This document shows positions 1 through 6,738 of a stretch of DNA of 64,000 nt, in pieces (the first letter of the stretch is position 1; each line of letters begins with the position of its first letter). The translations under genes were made by a program, and so were the position numbers. The DNA is from JACDAN01 sp963802375 (GTDB lineage: Bacteria; Actinomycetota; Thermoleophilia; Gaiellales; Gaiellaceae). Under the pieces are notes generated by a model. It searched no databases and was not told where the DNA came from. It worked only from the letters and a program-made list of their open reading frames with translations. Where the stretch lies: the NCBI GenBank assembly GCA_963802375.1, contig CAWDIJ010000010.1, positions 930,001-994,000 of the forward strand. Reading direction: 5' to 3'.

Positions 1-609
1 ATCGGGGTTGAGCCGCGATCGAACGCGGGATACCCGCACACCATCCCGCCGTGCAACGACGACTCCGGCGCGCCAACCAGGCGCCCGCCCCCCGCTCGGA
101 GGATGGATCGACTCCGCATCCAGCCCGGAACGCGCAATCAGCCACGAGGTCACCGAGTTCGAGTTCCACATCTCGCCGGCACCGAGCTCGTCCCGCCCCC
201 ACACGGGAGTCGGCACGAGCGGCATGAGATCGAGGAACCGCTGCGCGATCATCGGGTCGTCGGTGAGGCGCTGCGGGCTCGCGACGGCTTCCCCAACGTC
301 AGGAATCGCGCCACCGCGCCAGCGCCGCAGCTCGTAGCGAAACAGGCGGAAGCGGCCGGCCAGACGAGTACCGACTGATCCGCAGGCGACAACGCCGCGA
401 CACGAGCCGTCGCCCCGCAGGACAGGCGCCGACTCGAGCACGAACTCTCCCCGCGGTACCACGACAATGAGCGCCGAGTGGTACAGGTCGAACGGCGATC
501 GTCGGCCAAGCGACGCGGATACAGACTCGAAGATCTGTCCGTTGAGCCGAACCGAATGGCCGCCGGCTCCGAGCGGCAACCAGTACAGATCAACGCTCGC
601 GTCGGGCAC
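1..609 (-). CDS. conserved actinobacterial protein of unknown function (partial, 3' end off window)
   Basis: An open minus-strand frame runs without a stop from about position 735 to the left edge, so the C-terminus is missing. It reads as a well-formed protein with segments such as DLYWLPLGAGGHSVRLNG near the N-terminus, RFRLFRYELRRWR in the middle and GAGEMWNSNSVTSWLIARSG near the edge. I recall similar uncharacterised actinobacterial proteins from memory but know no function. GTG at 609 is chosen because it sits just ahead of the conserved PDASVDLYWLPLG block; GTG at 642 is the alternative. No clear Shine-Dalgarno was seen. It is transcribed away from norB, and the two share an upstream region of about 150 bases. 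Other frames here look like shadows. Confidence 0.7.
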   Translation of the reverse strand, partial: MPDASVDLYWLPLGAGGHSVRLNGQIFESVSASLGRRSPFDLYHSALIVVVPRGEFVLESAPVLRGDGSCRGVVACGSVGTRLAGRFRLFRYELRRWRGGAIPDVGEAVASPQRLTDDPMIAQRFLDLMPLVPTPVWGRDELGAGEMWNSNSVTSWLIARSGLDAESIHPPSGGRAPGWRAGVVVARRDGVRVSRVRSRLNPD

Positions 610-709
610 GCCGGGAGAGTGACGCGGCGTCCGTCGAGCCACATCCGGAAGAAACCGTCGTTGGCTGCGGCCAACTACGCCCACCGGTACGAGGGACAGA
701 CAGTCGACG

Positions 710-738
710 TTGGCTCTTGCCGCTGAATCTCTTACTAT
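710..738 (+). promoter_or_regulatory. putative sigma70-type promoter of norB
   Basis: TTGGCT (710-715) and TACTAT (733-738) are separated by exactly 17 bases, a good match to a housekeeping -35/-10 pair. A start point near 745 would give a leader of about 20 bases carrying GGAGG at 757-761. No clear NsrR or FNR palindrome was seen. This is a pattern match only. Confidence 0.45.
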
Positions 739-765
739 CGCCCGGCGAGACGGGTTGGAGGCGTG

Positions 766-3102
766 ATGGCGACTGGCGCGCGGCGTGAGTTCCTGATCTC
801 GAAGGCCTGGATCCAGGCGGCCGTCCTGGTCGTGCTGGTGGGCTTCTTCGTCCTCGGCCTGCTCGCCTACCGCACCTACATGGAACAGCCGCCGGTGCCG
901 GGGCGGGTCGTGGACGCGAACGGAGACGTCCTCTTCACCGGCGAGGACATCAGCCGCGGCCAGCAGGTGTTCCTGCACAACGGGCTGATGGAGTACGGGT
1001 CGGTCTTCGGGCACGGCGCCTATCTCGGCCCGGACTACACCGCCGACTACCTGCGCCGCTCGTCCGATCTCGTCCGGGCGTCGTTCGGCGGCGCCGACTC
1101 CGACCGGGCGGTGCAGCGGACGATCGAAGAGATGCGCGCGAACCGCTACGACGAGGGAGCGGACACGCTGACGTTCAGCGCCGCGCAGGCGGTCGCCTTC
1201 CGCCGGCTGGTCCGCCACTACAGCGACTTCTTCTCCGACCCGACGACCCGACACGGGCTGCGGCCGGAAGCGATCACCGACCGGACGGAGCTGCGACAGC
1301 TGACGGCGTTCTTCGCCTGGACGGCCTGGGCCGCAGCCGCGAACCGGCCCGGCCACGACTACTCGTACACGAACAACTGGCCGCCCGAGCCGCGGGTCGA
1401 CAACAAGCCGACCGCGAACGTGATCGTCTGGAGCGTCCTCAGCCTGATCGCGCTGCTCGGCGGGATCGGGCTCCTGTTCGCGGCGTTCGGGCGCTGGGGA
1501 CGCAATCTCGGCTGGCACGGGCGCGAGCAGGCGACGCTTTCGTTCCGCGCCCCCGGCGACGTCGCGCTGACGCCGGCGCAGCGCGCGACCGCGTGGTTCT
1601 TCTTCGTCATGGCCGCCCTGTTCCTGCTGCAGACCTTCTTCGGCGCCGCCTCGCAGCACTACCGCGCGGACATCGCGAGCTTCTTCGGCATCGACCTCGC
1701 GCAGGTGTTCCCGTACAACCTGATGCGTACCTGGCACGTGCAGCTGGCGATCTTCTGGGTGGCCACCTCATTCGTCGCCGCCGGGATCTTCCTCGCGCCG
1801 ATGATCGCCCGGCGCGAGCCCCGCCACCAGGGCAAGCTCGCCTTCGCACTGCTCGGCGCGCTCGCGGTCGTCGTCTTCGGGACGCTGATCGGCTCTTTCC
1901 TCGGCGTCCACGGCGTGCTCGAGGACACGGCGTCGAACTGGTTCGGGCTGCAGGGCTTCGAGTACCTCGACCTCGCCCGGATCTGGCAGATCCTGCTCTC
2001 GATCGGCCTCGTCATCTGGGTCGTGATGCTCTGGCGCGTCCTGCGCCGGCGACTCGCGGGCGAGCACCCCGGCAACATGCCCTGGCTCTTCTTCCTCGCC
2101 GCCTGCGCGATCCCCGCGTTCTACGCGGTCGGGCTGATCGCACGCACGGGCGACAACTTCACGACCACCGAGTTCTGGCGCTTCTGGGTCGTCCACCTCT
2201 GGGTCGAGGACTTCCTGGAGCTGTTCACGACCGCGATGGTCGCGTACATGTTCGTCCTGCTCGGCGTCGTCCGCGAGAAGGTCGCGCTGACGGTCATCTT
2301 CCTCGACATCATCCTGTACTCGCTTGGCGGCGTGATCGGGACGATGCACCACCTCTACTTCTCGGGCGAGCCGGCCGAGCACATGGCCCTCGGCGCCTTC
2401 TTCTCGGCCGCCGAGGTGATCCCGCTCACCTTCCTGACCGTCGAGGCCTGGTCGTTCCTGCAGCTCGGCGCCCAGCAGCAGTCGCGCTCGCCGACGCCGT
2501 TCCCTCACCGCTGGGCGGTGATGTTCCTCGTCGCCGTCGGCTTCTGGAACTTCCTCGGCGCGGGCATCTTCGGCTTCCTGATCAACCTGCCGATCGTCTC
2601 CTACTACGAGATCGGCACCGCCCTGACGGCCAACCACGGGCACGCGGCGATGATGGGCGTCTACGGGATGCTCGCGCTCGGCCTGGCGCTGTTTTGCCTG
2701 CGCTACCTCATCCCGGCAGACAAGTGGCCCGAAAAATGGGCGCGGATCTCGTTCTGGGGCACCAATCTCGGCCTGGCCTGGATGTGCTTCGCGACGCTGC
2801 TGCCGCTCGGAATCCTGCAGCTCTACAAGTCGGTCGACGACGGCTACTGGGAGGCGCGCGAGCTCGAGTTCCTCACCAACGACACCAACACGCTGATCGA
2901 GTGGCTGCGACTGCCCGGCGACATCGTTTTCATCGGCGCCGGCGCGATCCCCGCCCTCTACATCGCCTACCTCGGCATCCGCCACACCGTCAAGCGCGTC
3001 ACCCTCGACGAGCCCGGCGACGAGATCCTCTTCACCGAGCTGCACCAGCCCGCGGGCGACGAGGCGGGTGTCGACGAAGCGGCCGCGGCGAGGCTGACGT
3101 GA
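766..3102 (+). CDS. norB: quinol-dependent nitric oxide reductase (qNOR), large subunit
   Basis: Single-subunit haem-copper-type enzyme that reduces 2 NO to N2O with electrons from the quinol pool, at the cytoplasmic membrane. About 778 residues, the qNOR length. There is an N-terminal anchor helix, a roughly 200-residue extracytoplasmic domain (EDISRGQQVFLHNGLMEYGS near its start) and then about 12 further helices. Candidate ligands are visible: His in RTWHVQLAIFW (about residue 325) for low-spin haem, His plus Glu in VVHLWVEDFLELF (about 477), the His pair in GTMHHLYF (about 529), and NHGHAAMMG (about 626). ATG 766 is preferred because GGAGG at 757-761 leaves 4 bases; GTG at 763 would leave 1. 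It overlaps the next gene by four bases. The likely role is NO detoxification or partial denitrification, as no other denitrification gene is present. Confidence 0.95.
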   Translation: MATGARREFLISKAWIQAAVLVVLVGFFVLGLLAYRTYMEQPPVPGRVVDANGDVLFTGEDISRGQQVFLHNGLMEYGSVFGHGAYLGPDYTADYLRRSSDLVRASFGGADSDRAVQRTIEEMRANRYDEGADTLTFSAAQAVAFRRLVRHYSDFFSDPTTRHGLRPEAITDRTELRQLTAFFAWTAWAAAANRPGHDYSYTNNWPPEPRVDNKPTANVIVWSVLSLIALLGGIGLLFAAFGRWGRNLGWHGREQATLSFRAPGDVALTPAQRATAWFFFVMAALFLLQTFFGAASQHYRADIASFFGIDLAQVFPYNLMRTWHVQLAIFWVATSFVAAGIFLAPMIARREPRHQGKLAFALLGALAVVVFGTLIGSFLGVHGVLEDTASNWFGLQGFEYLDLARIWQILLSIGLVIWVVMLWRVLRRRLAGEHPGNMPWLFFLAACAIPAFYAVGLIARTGDNFTTTEFWRFWVVHLWVEDFLELFTTAMVAYMFVLLGVVREKVALTVIFLDIILYSLGGVIGTMHHLYFSGEPAEHMALGAFFSAAEVIPLTFLTVEAWSFLQLGAQQQSRSPTPFPHRWAVMFLVAVGFWNFLGAGIFGFLINLPIVSYYEIGTALTANHGHAAMMGVYGMLALGLALFCLRYLIPADKWPEKWARISFWGTNLGLAWMCFATLLPLGILQLYKSVDDGYWEARELEFLTNDTNTLIEWLRLPGDIVFIGAGAIPALYIAYLGIRHTVKRVTLDEPGDEILFTELHQPAGDEAGVDEAAAARLT

Positions 3103-3677
3103 ACCCGGAGGTCCTGCTCGCCGCCGGGTACGCAGGCTTCCTGGCGCTCGGCGCCTTCGCGCTCGAGTGGCTGTCGGCGCACACACACCGGCGGACGCTC
3201 CGCTACCGCACGGCCGGCTTCAGCTACGACGAGACGCACGACCACTGGCTCTGCCCCGAAGGCGAGCAGCTCTGGCCGCACGAGTACGACCGCGAGCGCC
3301 GTCTCGTCCGTTACCGCGCCCGCGCACACATCTGCAACGCCTGCCCGAGCAAGAGCCGCTGCACGGATTCCGACCGCGGGCGGGAGATCGTTCGACCGCT
3401 CGACCCCTGGCCGCACTCCGAGGCTGGTCGGTTCCATCGGGTGATCGCGCTGCTGATGGTCGCGCTCGCCGCACTCGTGCTCGTCGTCGAGTTGGCGCGG
3501 CACCACAGCCCAGCAGAGGCGGCGCTCCTCGTGGGCGCCCTCGTGCCGATCGTGCTCGCAGGCCGCTGGCTGCTGCGCGATCTCCGCGCCCACCCCGCAG
3601 GGTTTCCGGCGCCCACGGTCTCACAGGGACTTCGCCTGCGAGCCGACGGGCTGGATACTGACCCGCCTGCGACTTGA
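3099..3677 (+). CDS. membrane protein with IS1182-transposase-like zinc ribbon
   Basis: 192 residues starting at a GTG that overlaps the norB stop (GTGA), so the two are translationally coupled. Layout: one N-terminal helix (about 5-25), a soluble block with FSYDETHDHWLCPEGEQLWP and a Cys cluster HICNACPSKSRCTDSDRGRE (about residues 75-95), then two helices (about 120-165). The Cys block, C-x2-C-x5-C with a preceding CPxG and a trailing basic RGREI, matches my recollection of the small zinc ribbon inside IS1182-family transposases. No DDE catalytic core is present. It therefore looks like a mobile-element zinc ribbon recruited into a membrane protein. A role in qNOR assembly, electron supply or NO sensing is possible from context only. 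Confidence 0.75.
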   Translation: MNPEVLLAAGYAGFLALGAFALEWLSAHTHRRTLRYRTAGFSYDETHDHWLCPEGEQLWPHEYDRERRLVRYRARAHICNACPSKSRCTDSDRGREIVRPLDPWPHSEAGRFHRVIALLMVALAALVLVVELARHHSPAEAALLVGALVPIVLAGRWLLRDLRAHPAGFPAPTVSQGLRLRADGLDTDPPAT

Positions 3678-3700
3678 TGCAGACCTGGCGCCGAGTGGAG

Positions 3701-3773
3701 TGGAGCCAGCCGGGCTCGAACCGGCGACCTTCGCGCTGCCAGCGCGACGCTCTCCCAACTGAGCTATGGCCCC
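3701..3773 (-). tRNA. tRNA-Ala (anticodon GGC)
   Basis: The minus-strand cloverleaf is complete: acceptor GGGGCCA pairs with TGGCTCC plus discriminator A, D arm AGCTCAGTTGGGAGAGC, anticodon stem CGCGC/GCGCG with loop TGGCA core giving GGC, and a GGTTCGAGCC T arm. CCA is not encoded. It lies downstream of rsfS on the same strand, separated from it by a large hairpin. Confidence 0.95.
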
Positions 3774-3786
3774 GCGGGCCCGATTG

Positions 3787-3857
3787 TAGCTAGGAGAGTT
3801 CGGCGCAATAGCGGCTGTGTCGCCAGGCGCGCTATTCCGCCAAACCCTCCTAGGCGC
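3787..3857 (-). terminator. large imperfect hairpin after rsfS (member of a two-copy family)
   Basis: The arm around 3789-3813 (CTAGGAGAGTTCGGCGCAAT...) is nearly complementary to the arm around 3830-3855 (...CTATTCCGCCAAACCCTCC). The rsfS stop codon lies in the outer stem. There is no U-tract, so it may terminate differently, protect the 3' end, or be a dispersed repeat. A closely related hairpin lies at 54871-54926 with the same CCTAGGAGGGTT...GGCGGAAT sequence. Confidence 0.5.
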
Positions 3858-4215
3858 TCGCGGCGTCGAACTCGACGGAAGGCATGTCACCCCACAGATC
3901 CTCGAGCCCGTAGTACCCGCGCGTCTCCGGCGTGAAGATGTGCAGGACGACGTCGAGGTAGTCCGCGACGATCCAGTTGCCGTCCCGCTCGCCCTCGACT
4001 GCCCGCGGCCGCGCACGCTCGTCGGCCTTCATCCGCTCGCGCACCTCGTCGTAGATCGCCTTCGTCTGGCGTGTGTTGCGTCCTGTGGCCAGGACGAAGA
4101 AGTCGGTGTACGCGGTGACGGGCCGCAGGTCGAGGATCATGACGTCCTCCGCCAGCTTCTCCTGTGCGAGAGCGGCGATGCGGCGTGCTTGTTCGAGCGA
4201 AGTCAGAGTCGGAAT
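3850..4215 (-). CDS. rsfS: ribosomal silencing factor RsfS (YbeB/Iojap family)
   Basis: Binds ribosomal protein L14 and blocks subunit joining during starvation. The core is clear: AEDVMILDLRPVTAYTDFFV, then ATGRNTRQTKAIYDEV and GNWIVADYLDVVLHIF, followed by a short acidic tail. The first ATG (4140) would remove the conserved N-terminal helix SLEQARRIAALAQEKLAEDV, which is clearly coding in the same frame. No ATG, GTG or TTG precedes it before the nadD stop at 4241. ATT at 4215, preceded by AAGGGA, is my best start (121 aa); CTG at 4206 is the alternative. Last gene of the rplU-rpmA-obgE-nadD-rsfS run and followed by a strong hairpin. Confidence 0.88.
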   Translation of the reverse strand: MPTLTSLEQARRIAALAQEKLAEDVMILDLRPVTAYTDFFVLATGRNTRQTKAIYDEVRERMKADERARPRAVEGERDGNWIVADYLDVVLHIFTPETRGYYGLEDLWGDMPSVEFDAASA

Positions 4216-4240
4216 GCGTCCCTTCGGGTTCGCACACAGT

Positions 4241-4783
4241 TTAGCCGCGGCCCGAGGACGAGTCGCGGTAGAGGCCGAGGTGCTCGATCTCGCGCGCCAC
4301 CTCGGGCGGGACGAGGTCTCCGATCGGCTCGCCGGCCGCGACGCGCGCTCTGATCTCGTTCGACGAGATCGGCCGCTGGTCGATCCGGAGCACCTCGACG
4401 TCCCCTTCCGGCGGCTCGAAGCCGGGCCGAGCGCCGACGGCGATCCGTGCCAGACGACGAACCGCCTCGGGCTCCTTCCAGCTCGCGAAGCTCTCCCACT
4501 CGTCGCCGCCGAGGACGAAGTACGGGCGGTCCAGGCCGGCGTCCCGCAGGAAGTCCACCGTGTAGGCGTGGTCGTCGAGGCGCACCTCGCCGTACCTTCC
4601 GAGCGCGAGCTCGGCCAGGCGGCGGCGGGTCTCTGCGTCCACGACGACGCCCTTGTGTCCCGGCCGGGCCGCCACGAGCACGAGCAGCTCGTCCGCGCCG
4701 AGCTGGTCCCGGGCCCCTTCGGCGAGCGCGACGTGGCCCAGGTGCGGAGGGTCGAACACGCCTCCGAGAATCGCGACGGTCAC
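4241..4783 (-). CDS. nadD: nicotinate-nucleotide adenylyltransferase
   Basis: Converts nicotinate mononucleotide and ATP to deamido-NAD in NAD synthesis. 180 residues, slightly short for NadD. The nucleotidyltransferase signature GGVFDPPHLGHVALA is at residues 6-20 and the C-terminal SSNEIRARV box near 145. FVLGGDEWESFASWKEP is the typical central segment. GTG 4783 starts the protein right at the first beta strand (VTVAILGG) and overlaps the obgE stop as GTGA, so the genes are coupled. A longer in-frame reading upstream overlaps obgE and looks non-coding. Confidence 0.95.
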   Translation of the reverse strand: MTVAILGGVFDPPHLGHVALAEGARDQLGADELLVLVAARPGHKGVVVDAETRRRLAELALGRYGEVRLDDHAYTVDFLRDAGLDRPYFVLGGDEWESFASWKEPEAVRRLARIAVGARPGFEPPEGDVEVLRIDQRPISSNEIRARVAAGEPIGDLVPPEVAREIEHLGLYRDSSSGRG

Positions 4784-5970
4784 GAGAGGATCAGCGTCTC
4801 GCCGTCCACTTCGACCTCGGCGCCGGTCTTGGCACCGGCCGCGCGGAGGGCGGCCTCGAGCTCGTCCTGCCCGGGCGTCGCGCCCGCGACCTTGAACCCC
4901 CGGTCGGTGCGAAGGATCCGAAAGCCCCGGCCTGCCTCCGGACGTGGCCTGTACACGAGGAACTCGACCAGGCCGTCCTCGTCCTCGCTCGCCGGCTCGG
5001 GGGCCGGCGGGCACAGCTCGAAGAGCGCGTTCACGAGCTCGTCGATCCCGGCGCCGGTGATCGCGGAGGTGCGGATCACGCGCAGAACCCGTGGGTCGTA
5101 GGGCTCGAACGACACGTCTCCGGCGACGTCGACCTTGTTCAAGACGACGATCTGCGGCAACCGGTCGAGCCCGGCGCCGTAGGCGGCGAGCTCGTTGTCG
5201 ATCAGCGCGAAGCGCGCGGCAGGATCCCCCTCGGCCGCGTCGATCACGTGGACGAGCAGGCGAGCCCGCTCGAGGTGCGCGAGGAACTCGTGGCCGAGCC
5301 CGACGCCCTCGCTCGCACCCTCGATCAGCCCGGGGACGTCGGCGACGGTCAGCTGGCGTCCGCCCGGCGAGTCGACGGTCCCGAGGACGGGAGCGAGCGT
5401 CGTGAAGGGATATTCGGCGACCTTCGGCTTGGCGTTCGAGATCCGGCGGAGCAGCGAGGACTTCCCGGCGTTCGGCAGGCCGACGAGGGCGGCATCGGCC
5501 ATCAGCTTCAGTCGCAGGTCGAGCTCGAGCTCCTCGCCCGGCATCCCGACCTCGGCGAATCGAGGGGCGCGGCGCGTCGGGGTGGCGAACTTCCGGTTGC
5601 CCCGCCCGCCGGAGCCACCGCGCGCCGCGACAACGCGGGATCGCGCACCCGCGAGATCGGCGATCAGCTCGCCTTCCTCTGAGAACAGCTGCGTCCCCAC
5701 CGGGACGCGAAGGACAACGTCTTCGCCGTCCGCGCCGTACTTGTTCGTGCCTCGTCCGGGCCCGCCCGCTCCGGCGCGGAAACGCCTTCGTCCCTTGAAG
5801 GAAGAGAGGTCACGCAGGTCGGGGTCGACCTCGATCACGATGTCTCCCCCGCGCCCGCCGTCCCCACCGTCGGGCCCGCCCTTCGGGACGTACTTCTCGC
5901 GGCGGAAGCTCAGGGCTCCGTGGCCTCCCCGGCCGGCCTGCATGCGGATCCTCGCCCGATCGTTGAACAC
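4780..5970 (-). CDS. obgE: Obg family GTPase CgtA
   Basis: Essential ribosome-associated GTPase acting in 50S assembly and the stringent response. 396 residues in three domains: the glycine-rich Obg fold (1 to about 157, with GGDGGRGGDIVIEV), the G domain with P-loop GLPNAGKSSLL (about 165), DVPGLIEGA switch and NKVD specificity motif, and a C-terminal OCT domain (about 320-396). ATG 5970 begins MFNDRARIRMQAGRGGHGA, the usual Obg start. It sits between rpmA and nadD, a widely conserved order, and overlaps nadD by four bases. Confidence 0.97.
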   Translation of the reverse strand: MFNDRARIRMQAGRGGHGALSFRREKYVPKGGPDGGDGGRGGDIVIEVDPDLRDLSSFKGRRRFRAGAGGPGRGTNKYGADGEDVVLRVPVGTQLFSEEGELIADLAGARSRVVAARGGSGGRGNRKFATPTRRAPRFAEVGMPGEELELDLRLKLMADAALVGLPNAGKSSLLRRISNAKPKVAEYPFTTLAPVLGTVDSPGGRQLTVADVPGLIEGASEGVGLGHEFLAHLERARLLVHVIDAAEGDPAARFALIDNELAAYGAGLDRLPQIVVLNKVDVAGDVSFEPYDPRVLRVIRTSAITGAGIDELVNALFELCPPAPEPASEDEDGLVEFLVYRPRPEAGRGFRILRTDRGFKVAGATPGQDELEAALRAAGAKTGAEVEVDGETLILS

Positions 5971-6016
5971 GGACGCACGCTAGCGCCCGGCGGTACGCCG
6001 GTCTCGGCCTAGCTGG

Positions 6017-6277
6017 CTACGACTGCGGCTCGCCGGCGACGGCGACCGTCCGCCGCTCGCCGCTGCGCTTGAACTCGACGCGCCCGTCGCGGGTGGCGAA
6101 GATCGTGTCGTCACGCCCGAGCCCGACGCCGGCGCCAGGCCGGAAGCGCGTGCCGCGCTGGCGGACGAGGATCATCCCGGCCTTCACGTCCTGGCCGTCG
6201 AAGATCTTCACGCCGAGGCGCTTCGACTCGGAGTCGCGGCCGTTCCGTGAGGAGCCCAGTCCCTTCTTGTGTGCCAT
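6017..6277 (-). CDS. rpmA: 50S ribosomal protein L27
   Basis: 86 residues starting MAHKKGLGSSRNGRDSESKR, the invariant L27 N-terminus that reaches toward the peptidyl-transferase centre, followed by GVKIFDGQDVKAGMILVRQR and GVGLGRDDTIFA. There is no cleavable Firmicutes-type extension. The ATG shares one base with the rplU stop (TGATG), so translation is coupled to L21. A longer reading through this region starts in the wrong frame upstream. Confidence 0.98.
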   Translation of the reverse strand: MAHKKGLGSSRNGRDSESKRLGVKIFDGQDVKAGMILVRQRGTRFRPGAGVGLGRDDTIFATRDGRVEFKRSGERRTVAVAGEPQS

Positions 6278-6645
6278 CAGGCGTCGTCCTTCGTCTTCGT
6301 TGCAGTGGTCGAGCGCGACTTGGAGGTCGACGACCCCGTGCTCTTCTTCGCGCCGATCGACTCGATCTGGATCTGGGTCAGGCTGCTGCGGAACCCCGTG
6401 TGGCGCCGGTAGCCGGTGCGGCGGCGGTACTTGCCGATCCGGATCTTGTCGCCCTTCACGTGGGCCAGCACCTTGGCGGTGACGGTCCCCTTCGGGGCCA
6501 GCTCGGCCTTGCCGTCGCCGCCCTCGAAGATCACCTCGGGCTGGAACGTCTTGTTCTCGTCCACCGCGAGGCGGTCCACGAGCAGCTTCTCGCCCTCGCG
6601 GACGACGTACTGCTTTCCACCCAGCTTGATGATTGCGTAGCCCAT
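6277..6645 (-). CDS. rplU: 50S ribosomal protein L21
   Basis: 122 residues. The L21 core MGYAIIKLGGKQYVVREGEK through IGKYRRRTGYRRHTGFR and TQIQI occupies about 100 residues. A low-complexity Ser/Thr/Lys tail of about 20 residues follows, which is longer than the E. coli protein. It heads the rplU-rpmA-obgE-nadD-rsfS cluster. No clear Shine-Dalgarno was found before ATG 6645; instead an 11-bp hairpin (6659-6685) sits 13 bases upstream of the start codon. Confidence 0.97.
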   Translation of the reverse strand: MGYAIIKLGGKQYVVREGEKLLVDRLAVDENKTFQPEVIFEGGDGKAELAPKGTVTAKVLAHVKGDKIRIGKYRRRTGYRRHTGFRSSLTQIQIESIGAKKSTGSSTSKSRSTTATKTKDDA

Positions 6646-6658
6646 AACAAATGCCGGG

Positions 6659-6685
6659 CCTCGGCACCGTCTTGCGGTGCCGAGG
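6659..6685 (-). promoter_or_regulatory. hairpin immediately upstream of rplU
   Basis: A perfect 11-bp stem (CCTCGGCACCG / CGGTGCCGAGG) with a 5-base loop lies 13 bases before the rplU start. A second, smaller hairpin (GCACGGGC/GCCCG...) lies just upstream at about 6690-6712. It could be the terminator of the RNase E/G gene, a processing site, or an autoregulatory L21 leader. There is no U-run after it. Confidence 0.45.
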
Positions 6686-6738
6686 AAGCGAACGTGCGGG
6701 CTATGCCCGTGCGTTTCGCCGTGCTTCCGCGGCAGCCG

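Noticed and set aside
1593..3102. Long plus-strand frame overlapping norB in another register
   Set aside because: Arg/Pro-rich translation without domains, a shadow of the norB frame. Only its last part (from GTG 3099) is a real gene.
1768..3186. 472-codon minus-strand frame antisense to norB
   Set aside because: Composition is Glu/Asp/Arg-rich with no recognisable protein pattern, typical of antisense in GC-rich DNA.
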